Shown here: positions 25,531-36,339 of the stretch, one piece after another
Numbering within the stretch: position 1 is the stretch's first letter
Layout: each line of letters begins with the position of its first letter
From: Heliobacterium chlorum
Lineage (GTDB): Bacteria > Bacillota > Desulfitobacteriia > Heliobacteriales > Heliobacteriaceae
Direction of reading: 5' to 3'
NCBI RefSeq assembly: GCF_014502795.1
Contig: NZ_JACVHF010000007.1
Coordinates: 88,598-152,597, forward strand
Length of the DNA: 64,000 nucleotides
Program-made: the position numbers and the translations under genes
The notes under the pieces: generated by a model
The model's input: only the letters and a program-made list of their open reading frames with translations
What the model was told of the DNA's origin: nothing
Databases searched by the model: none

Positions 25531-26448
25531 TTAATCCAAATTCCGCAACCATTCATCCCAAGCCTCAATCGTTCCACTGATATAAGAATTCCCCAACAGG
25601 TTCTGGGCATCGCCGTCATAGTCGATGCCGCGTCCACCGACACAGGTGCGTAGCGGGAATCCTTCTGCTTTAGCGAGTTCAGTCAGGTTCTCATGGATAA
25701 GCAATACTTCCGGTACGAGCAGTCGAGAACCGACGGATAGAGCGATTAGGCGAGGCCGCATCTCTTTGGCCACTTCATAAAGGTCTTCCGTGGGCAGATC
25801 CTGCCCCAGATAGATGACGCGGAAACCGCGACGGCGCAGGTAGATGGAGAAGATGAGCAGCCCTAGGTCGTGGTGTTCTCCCGATACGCAAGCGGCGACG
25901 ACGAGAGGAAGCTCCCGGTTTGCCGGCAGAGCGCTTAACATCGCAGACAGACGAGCCCGGAAAAAGTTCGAGGCAAAGTGTTCATGTGCTACGGACACTT
26001 CCCGGCGGGCCCATCGCTCACCCAGTTCCTGCAGGATGGGCAGGATCAGCTCGATAGCGACCCGTTCCATACTGAAGAGACTCAAGGCCTCTTCCATAGC
26101 GGCACTGGCTTTTTGCTCATCATAATCATCCAGGGCTAATACGATCCGGCGGTGTAATTCACCCAAGGCATCTTTCCCTGTATCGACTAAGGGGCTGATC
26201 GGGCGAAGTACATCACGCTGATGGAGCATTTTAACGGCTTGACCGATCGTCACACCGTTTTTCACTTGTTGCGCCAGCCACTGAATCGTCTGTACGTCTT
26301 CCTGAGAATAAACCCGGTAGCCTGCTTTGTTCCGATCCGGATTGATCACTTGATAACGGTGTTCCCAGACTCTGAGCGTGCCCGCAGCGACACCGGTCAT
26401 TTTTTCAACAGCCTTAATGTTATAGAAGCCGTGATCCTTCGTACTCAT
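25531..26448 (-). CDS. CarH-like MerR-family regulator with cobalamin-binding domain
   Basis: 305 residues. An N-terminal MerR winged helix (FYNIKAVEKMTGVAAGTLRVW) is followed by a helical B12-binding-2 domain and a C-terminal Rossmann B12 domain. Cobalamin signatures: LGERWARREVSVAHEHFAS and SGEHHDLG, giving the ExHxxG motif whose His193 is the likely lower axial ligand. CarH binds DNA as an AdoCbl-bound tetramer in the dark and releases it in light. The Trp-His pair of Thermus CarH appears here as Trp146-Ala147, so the second, light-state ligand His132 seems absent; this comparison is from memory. The ATG at 26448 has AAAGGAG upstream. Divergent from a SufR-like regulator. Confidence 0.85.
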   Translation of the reverse strand: MSTKDHGFYNIKAVEKMTGVAAGTLRVWEHRYQVINPDRNKAGYRVYSQEDVQTIQWLAQQVKNGVTIGQAVKMLHQRDVLRPISPLVDTGKDALGELHRRIVLALDDYDEQKASAAMEEALSLFSMERVAIELILPILQELGERWARREVSVAHEHFASNFFRARLSAMLSALPANRELPLVVAACVSGEHHDLGLLIFSIYLRRRGFRVIYLGQDLPTEDLYEVAKEMRPRLIALSVGSRLLVPEVLLIHENLTELAKAEGFPLRTCVGGRGIDYDGDAQNLLGNSYISGTIEAWDEWLRNLD

Positions 26449-26531
26449 AATCGGCACTCCTTTACCGAATCGTTCTATGACTTGTATTCCAAATTGTAAA
26501 GTAGAAACATCATATTTGCTATGACAATGAT

Positions 26532-26578
26532 CATAGTCCATGCTTTGATCATACTATGGTGATAATAATGTATCAAGC
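26532..26578. promoter_or_regulatory. Overlapping dyads upstream of the CarH-like gene
   Basis: CATAGT (26532-26537) pairs with ACTATG (26553-26558), and GCTTTGAT (26542-26549) pairs with ATCAAGC (26572-26578). They lie 84-130 bp upstream of the CarH-like start in the shared divergent region, where CarH proteins normally autoregulate. Candidate operators only. Confidence 0.4.
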
Positions 26579-26799
26579 ACTAATATAGCGATGGCAATAA
26601 TTACGTCTCGAAATATGCCCTGTTTAGCGTGACATTTTGTCTCAATCCAATCCGATCTCTTACCCGCATATCAGTCGAACTGCCCGCGAATATTGTCATT
26701 GTTGCCTTTCTATTTATTTTCACTTCTTTTATAATAGAAAAGGTGATAATACAATTTACGCGACGGACAGCGATGTTCGTTGCAAATGAGGTGAGCAGG

Positions 26800-27510
26800 G
26801 TGTTCGAGGATGCCCAAAAAGTTAGTTCTGTCTTTGCCGATAAAACCAGGTTCTCTATTTATCAATTTATAGTCAACCATCCGAATGCCACCTGTACTGT
26901 GAAGGATATCGCACAGGAATTTTCCATACATCCGAATGTGGCTCGCTTGCACTTGTCCAAACTAGAAGAAATCGGGCTGTTAGAGTCCGGCTGGGACCAC
27001 CAATCGATGCCGGGTCGACCGGGCCGAATCTATAGGCTTCGCCAAAAAGCGATTTCTCTTCATTTCCCGCCGCGGGAATACCAATTGCTTTGCGAACTTA
27101 CTCTTGATGCCTTAAGTGAACTCGGTGCCGGCGCCTTGGCGTCGTTGGAAAAGGTCGGTTACGTTCATGGCGTTCGCATAGCTCAAGCTGCTTTGGCAAC
27201 TCCAAGCCGGAACATCCCCAACGATTCCCACCCTTTATCAGAGTTGCAGTCCATCGAATCGTTATCGGTATCGGTCGTGAGTCATGATGAGACGAAGACA
27301 GTCATCCGTATGCGCAACTGCACCTTCCGGGAAGCTGCGGAGAAGTACCATCCTTTGACCTGCTCCCTGCACCGCGCTCTTTTGCGCGGCGTCTGGGAAA
27401 CCCTTTATGTACCTGTGGAGATCGAAGCGCTGACCTGCCAAGCTACGGGTGACGGCTCCTGTGAACTTTGTGTCAAACCAAAATCCTGTGGAAAGACGGT
27501 TAGCGCCTAA
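26800..27510 (+). CDS. SufR-like (COG2345) winged-helix regulator with Cys-rich C-terminus
   Basis: About 236 residues. The N-terminal ArsR/DeoR-like winged helix reads VFADKTRFSIYQFI...TVKDIAQEFSIHPNVARLHL, then KLEEIGLLES and GRPGRIYRL. The C-terminal domain has the COG2345 pattern: RNCTFREAAEKYHPLTC, then EALTCQATGDGSCELC. In SufR such Cys residues hold an Fe-S cluster that reports cell iron-sulphur status. Here four or five Cys are available, so Fe-S or metal sensing is likely. A GTG at 26800 with GAGGTG 6 nt upstream is preferred; an ATG at 26773 lacks a site. Targets unknown; no suf genes are nearby. Confidence 0.75.
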   Translation: MFEDAQKVSSVFADKTRFSIYQFIVNHPNATCTVKDIAQEFSIHPNVARLHLSKLEEIGLLESGWDHQSMPGRPGRIYRLRQKAISLHFPPREYQLLCELTLDALSELGAGALASLEKVGYVHGVRIAQAALATPSRNIPNDSHPLSELQSIESLSVSVVSHDETKTVIRMRNCTFREAAEKYHPLTCSLHRALLRGVWETLYVPVEIEALTCQATGDGSCELCVKPKSCGKTVSA

Positions 27511-27550
27511 TCAGAAGAACATAGGCTTCCAGCATCACCCCTTATTTACA

Positions 27551-27594
27551 AAAAGCGGGCCGATCCCTAGTGGGACCGGCCCGCTCTCTTCTTG
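27551..27594. terminator. Terminator between convergent genes
   Basis: GCGGGCCG...CGGCCCGC with a T/C-rich 3' side and an AAAA 5' side, between the SufR-like gene and mdh. Confidence 0.8.
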
Positions 27595-27656
27595 TTGTTC
27601 GAAGCGGGATTGTTGTAGGTTAGCGGGAATCCTTAAAAACCGTTTTCCGGTGACGA

Positions 27657-28640
<984 letters not shown>

Positions 28641-29900
28641 TTAGCAGCTCATCCGGTCGATGACAGCTTGGGCGAATTCGGACGCTTTTACTTCTTGGGC
28701 GCCTTCGATCTGGCGGGCCAGGTCGTAGGTGACCACTTTGTCTTGGATGGCGGCTTCGAGGCCTTTGATGATCATATCGGCCGCTTCTTGCCATCCCATG
28801 TGTTCTAACATCATTACACCCGATAGGATGACCGATCCGGGGTTGACTTTATCCAACCCGGCGTACTTGGGTGCAGTTCCATGGGTGGCTTCAAAAACAG
28901 CGTATTCATCGGATATGTTACCGCCTGGAGCGATACCGAGACCGCCTACTTGCGCAGCGAGCGCGTCCGACAGATAGTCCCCGTTGAGGTTTGTCGTGGC
29001 GAGCACGTCATACTCGTCGGGACGGAGGAGGGCTTGTTGGAACATATTGTCAGCAATTCGGTCTTTGATGACGATCTTACCTTCCGGCACTTTACCGTTG
29101 TAGGTATCCCACAGGTCCGCTTCGGTGATCGTCTGATCAGCGAATTCGCTTTTGGCTAATTCATAACCCCAGTCCTTAAAGGCACCTTCGGTAAATTTCA
29201 TGATATTGCCTTTGTGAACCAAGGTGACACTTTTACGGTTATGGTCGACGGCAAATTGGATCGCTTTGCGGATTAACCGCTTGCATCCCACTTCGCTGAT
29301 AGGCTTGAGGCCCAACGCAGTACCGTCTTTGAGGATCTTGACGCCCAGTTCATTGCGGAAGAACTCTACCGCTTTTTGGGCTTGCTCCGAACCGGCTTTC
29401 CATTCGAGACCGGCATAGACGTCTTCGGTGTTTTCCCGGAAAATAACCATATCCACTTTTTCCGGCGCTTTCACCGGACTCGGTACGCCTTGGAAATAGC
29501 GAACCGGGCGGACACAGGCATAGAGGTCCATGACTTGACGGAGTGTCACGTTTAAGGAACGGAAACCACCGCCGACGGGGGTCGTCAAGGGACCTTTGAT
29601 GCCGACACGAAACTCCTTAAAAGCTTCTACCGTTTCATCAGGCAGCCAGGTGTCGTAAAGGTTTTTCGATTTTTCACCGGCGTAAACTTCCATCCAGGAG
29701 ATGCGCTTTTTTCCGCCGTAGGCCTTTTCCACGGCAGCATCGAAAACAGCTTGCGATGCGCGCCAGATATCGGGCCCCGTACCATCTCCCTCGATAAAGG
29801 GGATAATGGGCTGATCGGGCACCTGAAGTTTGCCATTAACGTACTGAATGGCTTCTCCCTGCACAGGAACCTGAGCGTATTTGTACTCAGCCATGTTCAA
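28641..29900 (-). CDS. icd: NADP-dependent isocitrate dehydrogenase
   Basis: 419 residues, homologous to the E. coli-type enzyme. Seen: [14 protein letters not shown] near the start, the substrate-binding [13 protein letters not shown] (with the regulatory Ser), [26 protein letters not shown], and [17 protein letters not shown] plus VTYDLAR, whose Lys/Tyr/Arg residues mark NADP specificity. Start: TTG 29900 is 6 nt from GGAGG; the ATG at 29894 two codons later is nearly as likely. Lies between the LmbE-like gene and mdh on one strand. Confidence 0.95.
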   Translation of the reverse strand: MNMAEYKYAQVPVQGEAIQYVNGKLQVPDQPIIPFIEGDGTGPDIWRASQAVFDAAVEKAYGGKKRISWMEVYAGEKSKNLYDTWLPDETVEAFKEFRVGIKGPLTTPVGGGFRSLNVTLRQVMDLYACVRPVRYFQGVPSPVKAPEKVDMVIFRENTEDVYAGLEWKAGSEQAQKAVEFFRNELGVKILKDGTALGLKPISEVGCKRLIRKAIQFAVDHNRKSVTLVHKGNIMKFTEGAFKDWGYELAKSEFADQTITEADLWDTYNGKVPEGKIVIKDRIADNMFQQALLRPDEYDVLATTNLNGDYLSDALAAQVGGLGIAPGGNISDEYAVFEATHGTAPKYAGLDKVNPGSVILSGVMMLEHMGWQEAADMIIKGLEAAIQDKVVTYDLARQIEGAQEVKASEFAQAVIDRMSC

Positions 29901-29942
29901 CGAGACCCTCCCTATTCTGTCTTTCTTCCTACGCGAAACTTT

Positions 29943-30773
29943 TTATTCGAAAAGCTCGCTACGCATTCCTTCCCCATCATCCCGCAAAGGGATCTGTGGA
30001 AACACTTGATGGTAATATTCAAAGGAACGCAATTGATCCACTTCCGGATCGTCGATAGAGGGGCCGCTGAGGTATCCGATGCGGCGGATGGACCCGATCT
30101 GGGTCTGGTGACAGTCGATGGCAGCCCGCTTCTGCGGTAGGTACTGCCGAACCGGTACAGCCACGTGTATCTGTGAAGTAGGACGACTAAAGCCTCGTCC
30201 CATCGTTCGACTTATGCCGGGATGCAAACAAATATAGTATAAGTATGGGCATTGATACGGCTCATATCCTCGATACGCATCGGTCGAACCACTCAACAGG
30301 TATGCCATCGTAGCATAGTGGCTGATCGACGTGTGATCTTTATGCCCCGACAACCCCTCCGGTCCAAAAGTGACCAGAACGTCGGGACGATAGCGGCGAA
30401 TCAATGCGATCATTTTTCCGACGATTTCCCAAGGAGGCGCCACATTCGTGTCCTGGTCACGGTAGTCCAAAAAGTGAAGGTGATCGATTTGCAGCACCGC
30501 ACAGGCCCGACGTGTTTCCTCTTCCCGGAATTGTCCAAGATCCTCAGGCCAGCAAAGGGGCGGGTCGCCACACTTGCCTGCTTCGCCACGGGTGGCGCAG
30601 ACCAGCACCGTTTCGACGCCCAAATCCTTGTACCGGGCTAAAGTCCCCCCCATGCCGAAAGATTCGTCATCGGGGTGAGCGAGGATCGCCATCAGTCTTT
30701 TGCCAGCAAATCGCTTCTCCCTGTTTGTCTCCAGTTGACCATCCCTCCTGATCCATTCAGCCTGTTCAACCAT
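29943..30773 (-). CDS. PIG-L/LmbE-family deacetylase
   Basis: 276 residues. Zinc-dependent N-acetylglucosamine deacetylase fold: AILAHPDDESFGMGGTLARY (residues 29-48) with His-Asp-Asp metal and catalytic residues, and SGHKDHTSIS carrying the third zinc ligand. Also LVCATRGEAG and DYRDQDTNV. Relatives include BshB of bacillithiol synthesis and MshB; which substrate is used here is not visible, and no bshA or bshC gene is nearby. The ATG at 30773 has GGAGG 7 nt upstream. It stops 42 bp before icd on the same strand, so cotranscription with icd-mdh is possible. Confidence 0.85.
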   Translation of the reverse strand: MVEQAEWIRRDGQLETNREKRFAGKRLMAILAHPDDESFGMGGTLARYKDLGVETVLVCATRGEAGKCGDPPLCWPEDLGQFREEETRRACAVLQIDHLHFLDYRDQDTNVAPPWEIVGKMIALIRRYRPDVLVTFGPEGLSGHKDHTSISHYATMAYLLSGSTDAYRGYEPYQCPYLYYICLHPGISRTMGRGFSRPTSQIHVAVPVRQYLPQKRAAIDCHQTQIGSIRRIGYLSGPSIDDPEVDQLRSFEYYHQVFPQIPLRDDGEGMRSELFE

Positions 30774-31015
30774 CCCGGGTCCTCCAAGCATCCATGTTCA
30801 GAGGCCCCTCATCCCTATCGTTACCTATACTAGTCTCTTTTTGGGAAAAAGTCAAAGCATACCATATCTGTTTCCATTTCCTGGTGCACCGATTGTCAGA
30901 CCAGTAATGGATCCAAAATTTACGTAATTATCTTTCGACAAATTTCGGGAAACTCCTGCAAGAGATTTTTCGTTTCATAAAATTTTGTGCTAAATATTAC
31001 ATGCTTTTTTAATAG

Positions 31016-31900
31016 TCATCCCATTTGATAGATATGCACCTTTTCTCCGGACGCCTGCATCGTATAGATCGTTCCATACATGGACTGGCTGTTCGTGTCA
31101 TCGGTCTGGGCGGCGAGCAACCAGTCCTTTTCCGTCTTGCGAACGAGCATCAGCGTATGATAGGGTGCCCCGCTAGGATAGGCCAATTGGATAAAATCGC
31201 CCCGTTCCAGTACCTGCCACCACTTCGGCCAATTTTGAATGATCTCTTGGGACGAATGCAGCGAGTACTTGGATACCCGTTTTGACCAGTGGTTTCGAAA
31301 AGCCGTCGTCACTTTCCAGGTTAAGGTGATGCGTTGATCGCCATCTCGATCGGTGGCACCGGGCTTGCACCACCAGTACTGGGCCCAAGTGTATCGGTCC
31401 AATGGACCTTCAATCCAAGGCATGCCGCCGGCGAAAAGGCATTGCGAGATGAAGTTGGCACAATTCCCGCCTTCCCCTGGCTGGTCGTCAAAATCAGGAT
31501 AGGCGGGGTTATGGTTTTTGTAGTAGCGGTTGGCATAGGCGACGGCGGCGTCACGGTCATAGTTTTCCACCTGCGCTCGGAGCTTCGGGGTACTTTTTTG
31601 GGGACAACGCAGTTGTGCAGCTACTGCCTGCGCTAGACTCGAATCAGAGAGAAAATAAAGAGATTCGTGCAAGTACCACTGGAGCAACTCTTTCCGGCTG
31701 TGCGATTGCGGCTCCCCGATTAATTTTTCTAAGATGAAAGCGACCGTATGGCGGGATCGCTCTTCAAAGGAGCGGTTTTCTACAGCCATGAGCGGGGCCA
31801 GCCATTGGCGTAACTCATTCATTTTTCCCGTTTTAAAGGTCATGTCGTTTCGTATGATGCCATCTAAAACATGCCGGAGATCTCTCGATAGAAGGGTCAT
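31016..31900 (-). CDS. Putative amidase-domain (Amidase_6) protein
   Basis: 294 residues. The C-terminal half matches the Amidase_6 type: NYDRDAAVAYANRYYKNHNP, then GEGGNCANFISQCLFAGG with the probable catalytic Cys147, and later APYHTLMLV with a likely catalytic His. Members are thought to cut peptidoglycan amide bonds. The N-terminal ~110 residues are helical and unrecognised. There is no signal peptide, unlike secreted relatives, so the protein may act inside the cell, in the forespore, or leave by another route. GGAGG precedes the ATG. Monocistronic. Confidence 0.8.
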   Translation of the reverse strand: MTLLSRDLRHVLDGIIRNDMTFKTGKMNELRQWLAPLMAVENRSFEERSRHTVAFILEKLIGEPQSHSRKELLQWYLHESLYFLSDSSLAQAVAAQLRCPQKSTPKLRAQVENYDRDAAVAYANRYYKNHNPAYPDFDDQPGEGGNCANFISQCLFAGGMPWIEGPLDRYTWAQYWWCKPGATDRDGDQRITLTWKVTTAFRNHWSKRVSKYSLHSSQEIIQNWPKWWQVLERGDFIQLAYPSGAPYHTLMLVRKTEKDWLLAAQTDDTNSQSMYGTIYTMQASGEKVHIYQMG

Positions 31901-31977
31901 ATGCTTTGCCTCCTGTCTTCGCTGATTCCTCCTCTTAACTTATGTCGGGGGATTTGAGGACGCCTTCCCCTTTTGAA

Positions 31978-32030
31978 AAAGAGAAGCCCCTGCAGCGGCA
32001 TTTTACCGGAGCAGGGGCTTCTTGCTTATT
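31978..32030. terminator. Terminator after iorB
   Basis: AGAAGCCCCTGC...GCAGGGGCTTCT, an 12-bp perfect stem. On the minus strand it runs into CTCTTTTTC, serving the paaK-iorA-iorB transcript. Confidence 0.8.
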
Positions 32031-32062
32031 TCAGGTATGCATCTTTTTCAGTTCCTCGTTCG

Positions 32063-32650
32063 CTAGGAACAACTGATATAGTCGTAGCCAGCCTGGAAAG
32101 CCTTCTGGTTCAGCTCCAGGAAACGAGCCGGCACTTTAGCTTCTAAGGCTTCATCCCAGCATTGCCGGGGGATGTCCATGGACGCCGCCAATACGCCCAT
32201 CAAGACCACGTTGCTGGCCTTAGCATTACCGAGGCCGGTGGCGATTTCGAGAGCCGGTACAATGGTGACCTTTTCCACACGCTGTTGGATATCATCGAAG
32301 ATAGTTTCCGGATAGGTTGCCGTGCCGATGAGCACTGGCAGGGGCTCAATCTTCTGATCATTGATGATGAGGGTGCCGCCCGGTTTAAGCATATGGGCCC
32401 AGCGGTAGGCCTCCAGCTTTTCGAAAGCCACCAGCACATCCGCTTCACCTGGTTCGATGATCGGCCCGTACACTTTTTCGGCGATGCGTACCTGTGTAAC
32501 GACGGAACCGCCTCGCTGGGCCATCCCATGGATTTCAGACATTTTCACGTCAAATCCCTGGGCAAGAGCGACGTGGGACAAGATTTTCGACGCCAGGATG
32601 GTCCCTTGTCCGCCGACACCGACGAGGAGTATGTTCATCCCTTGTTTCAT
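32063..32650 (-). CDS. iorB: Indolepyruvate:ferredoxin oxidoreductase beta subunit
   Basis: 195 residues of the pyruvate/ketoisovalerate oxidoreductase gamma-type domain: MNILLVGVGGQGTILASKIL, SEIHGMAQRGGSVVTQVRI and a later ATGLGNAKASNVVLMG. With IorA it oxidatively decarboxylates arylpyruvates from aromatic amino acids to aryl-acetyl-CoA and reduces ferredoxin. The ATG at 32650 is one base from the iorA stop codon, so the two are translationally coupled; longer in-frame sequence overlaps iorA. Last gene before a terminator. Confidence 0.95.
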   Translation of the reverse strand: MKQGMNILLVGVGGQGTILASKILSHVALAQGFDVKMSEIHGMAQRGGSVVTQVRIAEKVYGPIIEPGEADVLVAFEKLEAYRWAHMLKPGGTLIINDQKIEPLPVLIGTATYPETIFDDIQQRVEKVTIVPALEIATGLGNAKASNVVLMGVLAASMDIPRQCWDEALEAKVPARFLELNQKAFQAGYDYISCS

Positions 32651-32651
32651 C

Positions 32652-34484
32652 TTACTCGTCCCCCTTTCGCAGCGCGTCGAACATACAGACTCTGGCACAG
32701 ACGCCGCAGCCTGTACAAAGGGCACTGTTGACGACAGCCTTGCGAGTGGCCCGGTCAAAAGACAGTGCCGGGCAGCCTAGGCGAATGCAGGCCTTACAGC
32801 CTTTGCATCCTTCCACCTGCAGCGGCTTTTCTGTATTTTTGACGATGAGAGCGCAGGGACGACGCGTGATGATGACGGAAGGTTCTTCTGCAGCCACTTC
32901 GGCCTTGACGACTTGCTTTACCTTGTCCACATCGAGAGGATCCACTTCCACGACCCGTTTGACACCGAGAGCTTTGACGAGGGCCACCATATCGACGGCT
33001 GGCGCCTCTTGTCCCATTAAGGTCTGCCCCGTGGAGGGGTTATGCTGATGTCCTGTCATGGCGGTGATGGAGTTATCTAAGATGATGACCGTCGAGGTCC
33101 CGCCGTTGTAGACGATATCCATGAGGCCGGTGATCCCTGAATGGAGGAAGGTGGAGTCGCCGATGACTGCCACCAGTCGGCCTTTCAAGGCAGGGTTGGC
33201 TTTTTCCATGCCTAAGGCGCCTGAGACAGAGGCACCCATGCAGACGCAAGTATCCATCGCTTCGAGCGGCGGCATTGTTCCTAGGGTATAACAGCCGATA
33301 TCACCGGAGACGACGAGTCGAAGGTCTTTTAAGACGTAGAATAATCCCCGGTGAGGGCAGCCGGGACACATGACCGGCGGCCGGACAGGCGCTTCAAAAG
33401 GCTTTATCGCGTCGCCACAGTCGCAGTCAGAAGCGGCTGCGCTTTCGGCGATACCCGTTGCCTCACCAGCCGTTGTCCCTTCGGAGGTCCCTTCTTCGGC
33501 TGTTTCTACATTGGCACCGAGTGCGGCGAGTATTTTTGCCTTGACCAAACTCACCGAAAGTTCTCCGTAAGGCGGAAGGATGTCCTTACCGATGACGGAG
33601 ACGCCTAAAGCCTTGATCTGGTTTTCCAGGTAAGGTTCCAGCTCTTCGACTACGAAAAGCACGTCAACCGATGCGGCGAAGTCAAGGATTTTCTTGGCCG
33701 GTATGGGATGAGTCATGCCGATGCGTAGGATCGACGCTTGCGGGAAAGCTTCCCGCACGTATTGGTAGGCGATGCCTGACGTGATAACGCCGAAGGAGGG
33801 ATCTGCCATTTCAATGCGGTTCAGGTCTGACGATTCACTGTAGGCGGCCAATTGTTTATCTCGTTCTTCGATAAACACACGGCGAGTACGGCCATGGGCC
33901 GGGATCATGACATACTTTTTGGCGTCCTTTTTATAGGGCTTGACGGACCGTTCTTGAGGCTCGGTCAACTCAACGAGGCTCTGCGAGTGAGCAATACGAG
34001 TGGTGATGCGCAACAGGACAGGCGTGTCGAAGTTCTCAGAAATCTCCAAAGCGGTTTTGACCATGTCTTTGGCTTCCTGCGAATCAGAAGGTTCCAGCAT
34101 GGGGATTTTGGCAAAGGGCGCGTAGAACCGGTTGTCTTGCTCGTTCTGAGAGGAATGCATGCCAGGGTCATCGGCAGATACAAGGATGAGACCGCCGCGA
34201 ACACCTGTGTAGGCAGCCGTAAACAAAGGGTCAGCAGCGACGTTGACCCCTACGTGCTTCATGGCGACTAAGCTGCGAGCACCGGCGATAGAGGCGCCGA
34301 TACCGACTTCCATAGCCACTTTTTCGTTCGGGGACCACTGGCTGTAAATCTCGGGATATTTGGCGATGTTTTCGAGAATCTCTGTGCTCGGCGTACCGGG
34401 GTAGGCAGCGGCGACGGTCACGCCGTACTCATAGGCGCCCCGTGCAATCGCTTCGTTACCAGTCAGAAGCGTCTTCAAAGCCAA
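32652..34484 (-). CDS. iorA: Indolepyruvate:ferredoxin oxidoreductase alpha subunit
   Basis: 610 residues. N-terminal pyrimidine-binding domain (LLTGNEAIARGAYEYGV, AAYPGTPSTEI, MKHVGVNVAADPL), central TPP domain (CPGCPHRGLFYVL, GDIGCYTLGTMPPLEA, IGDSTFLHSGITGL) and a C-terminal dicluster ferredoxin domain (CKGCKACIRLGCPA and CTGCGVCARVC). The start at 34484 is a TTG with GTGGTG upstream. It lies between paaK and iorB on one strand, a frequent order in anaerobes. The product aryl-acetyl-CoA can be exchanged with the acid by the PaaK-type ligase. Confidence 0.95.
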   Translation of the reverse strand: MALKTLLTGNEAIARGAYEYGVTVAAAYPGTPSTEILENIAKYPEIYSQWSPNEKVAMEVGIGASIAGARSLVAMKHVGVNVAADPLFTAAYTGVRGGLILVSADDPGMHSSQNEQDNRFYAPFAKIPMLEPSDSQEAKDMVKTALEISENFDTPVLLRITTRIAHSQSLVELTEPQERSVKPYKKDAKKYVMIPAHGRTRRVFIEERDKQLAAYSESSDLNRIEMADPSFGVITSGIAYQYVREAFPQASILRIGMTHPIPAKKILDFAASVDVLFVVEELEPYLENQIKALGVSVIGKDILPPYGELSVSLVKAKILAALGANVETAEEGTSEGTTAGEATGIAESAAASDCDCGDAIKPFEAPVRPPVMCPGCPHRGLFYVLKDLRLVVSGDIGCYTLGTMPPLEAMDTCVCMGASVSGALGMEKANPALKGRLVAVIGDSTFLHSGITGLMDIVYNGGTSTVIILDNSITAMTGHQHNPSTGQTLMGQEAPAVDMVALVKALGVKRVVEVDPLDVDKVKQVVKAEVAAEEPSVIITRRPCALIVKNTEKPLQVEGCKGCKACIRLGCPALSFDRATRKAVVNSALCTGCGVCARVCMFDALRKGDE

Positions 34485-34613
34485 TCACCACTTTTCTATG
34501 TAATCAGTAATCGTCTTACCGTCGTAGGAACATTATGCTAAGTCAGGAGGTAGTAACTCCATTCGCTAAGGGTTCCGGCGATGTTCACTTGGGACAAGGA
34601 GGACCTGAAACGT

Positions 34614-35915
34614 CTATTCCCTCGGACGCAGATCTAGAATCCGCTTGGCCTTTCCGGGCGTCCGTTCGAGAGAACGCGGCTCTACGAGGCGGACTTTGGC
34701 GTTGACCGAAAGGACCGTTTTCAGGCGGTCGCGGATCGCTGCTGTCAGCGATTCCAACTCCCTATAGACATCGGTAAAGGAGCCTTCGGCCAGTTCGACC
34801 CGTACTTCCAAGTTATCCAGGAAGCCTTGACGATCCACGACGAGGAGATAGTGGGGAGCTACCCCTTCGAATTCCATGAGGACGCTCTCGATCTGCGACG
34901 GGAAGACATTGACGCCTCGAATGATGAGCATATCATCGGACCGGCCTGTCACCCGACGCATGCGCACCGTAGTCCGCCCGCAGGGACAGGGCGTCTGATC
35001 GAGGCAACTGATATCTTTCGTCCGGTAGCGAATGATCGGGAAACCTTCTTTCGTCAGCGTCGTGAAGACCAGTTCCCCTTCTTTGCCATCTTCCACGGGC
35101 TCCCCCGTCTCTGGATGGATCACCTCGACGAAGAAGTGATCTTCTAGGATATGGAGCCCATGGGTGTATTCACATTCTCCGGCCACACCAGGGCCGCCTA
35201 ATTCCGTCAAACCGTAGTTATCGTAGGCTTTGATCCCCCAGGCGTTCTCGATCTCCCGGCGCAGCCCTTCCGACCACGGTTCCGATCCGAAAAGACCTAC
35301 CCGCAGAGGTAGTTTTGTGGGGTCGATTCCCATCGCCCGGGCTTCCTCGGCCATGTGCAGGCTGTAGCTAGGCGTACATACGAGCACCGTCGTCTCAAAA
35401 TCCTGCATCAGCATGATCTGGCGCTGTGTATTTCCGCCTGACGCAGGAACCAAGGTGCATCCTAGCTTTTCCAGACCATAATGGAGGCCGAAGCCCCCTG
35501 TGAACAGTCCATAGGTGAAGGCGATCTGGGCGGTGTCTTCATCGGTCACGCCTGCCATGGCAGCCACGCGGGCCACCTGTTCTGACCAGCGTTCCAGATC
35601 ACCTCGGGTATATGCTCCGACGACAGGTTTGCCCGTGGTCCCGGAAGAGGCATGGAGACGGACCAATTCCTTTTTCGGCACAGCGAACATGCCGAAGGGG
35701 TAATTTTCCCGCAACTCCTGTTTCGTGGTGAAGGGGAACTTTCGAATGTCTTCCAGTGATTTCAGATCTTCTGGGCGCAAGCCCCGCTCGTCAAAACGCT
35801 GGCGATAGAAGGGCACCCGCTCATAGACTCGACGAATCGTCTCTTTTAACCGCGTCAACTGCAGTTCTCGCAATGAATCGCGATCCATGCACTCCATCTC
35901 TTGATTCCAAATCAT
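34614..35915 (-). CDS. paaK: Phenylacetate-CoA ligase
   Basis: 433 residues of the AMP-forming adenylate family. Seen: [17 protein letters not shown] (phosphate-binding loop), [10 protein letters not shown], a Cys-rich [19 protein letters not shown] near residue 310 typical of PaaK, and [20 protein letters not shown]. It activates phenylacetate or indoleacetate to the CoA ester, or runs in reverse to conserve ATP after the IOR reaction. GAGGAG precedes the ATG by 8-10 nt. First gene of paaK-iorA-iorB, with a 129-bp gap before iorA. Confidence 0.93.
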   Translation of the reverse strand: MIWNQEMECMDRDSLRELQLTRLKETIRRVYERVPFYRQRFDERGLRPEDLKSLEDIRKFPFTTKQELRENYPFGMFAVPKKELVRLHASSGTTGKPVVGAYTRGDLERWSEQVARVAAMAGVTDEDTAQIAFTYGLFTGGFGLHYGLEKLGCTLVPASGGNTQRQIMLMQDFETTVLVCTPSYSLHMAEEARAMGIDPTKLPLRVGLFGSEPWSEGLRREIENAWGIKAYDNYGLTELGGPGVAGECEYTHGLHILEDHFFVEVIHPETGEPVEDGKEGELVFTTLTKEGFPIIRYRTKDISCLDQTPCPCGRTTVRMRRVTGRSDDMLIIRGVNVFPSQIESVLMEFEGVAPHYLLVVDRQGFLDNLEVRVELAEGSFTDVYRELESLTAAIRDRLKTVLSVNAKVRLVEPRSLERTPGKAKRILDLRPRE

Positions 35916-36281
35916 GAGCTCATCTCCTCACTGGCAGGACCCAAATGAAAAAGGACAGCCAAAGTACAGGTCTTCCCAAAATCCGTCCATCGCGGCTCAG
36001 GGTAGACTGCTCGGTTGCCCAAACGTTCGCACCTCATCGTGCTTCCATCCTCCCATACTGCTGCTGCAAATGTACATGACAACGCTGTGGTCACTCGAGG
36101 CAAACCTAAAATAACCTACTTTTTTGTCGCTGCCAGTACAAACTACCGTTCTTCCATCAGGGAAGCTCAAAGGGTACATATTCGATTTCTAGTGCCAAAA
36201 TCCTTTTTGTTATGAAAATATTCATTCAATCTTTGGAAAAAGAGTCTTTACACTCTCCCACTCCTTCCCCAAAGTTTTTCT
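35916..36281. other. Region upstream of paaK, no confirmed gene
   Basis: About 365 bp. No T-box motif or riboswitch core was found upstream of paaK. On the minus strand two short frames are placed end to end: one (ATG about 36218, 22 codons, ending EYVPFELP) and, one base out of frame, a 60-codon stretch (FPDGRTVVCTGSDKKVG... to QPSSLP). They could be a broken small gene, but no good ribosome site supports either. Confidence 0.3.
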
Positions 36282-36323
36282 AAAAAAAAAGACGCCCTTC
36301 AACCTAGTCGGTCAAAGGGCGTC
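36282..36323 (-). terminator. Terminator after the two ferredoxin genes
   Basis: On the minus strand GACGCCCTT...AAGGGCGTC is followed by nine T. It lies 17 bp past the stop of the second ferredoxin gene. Confidence 0.9.
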
Positions 36324-36339
36324 GGATGGTTATGTTCGA

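Noticed and set aside
35916..36281. T-box leader before paaK
   Set aside because: No GGGTGGTACCGCG-type element or typical antiterminator was found.
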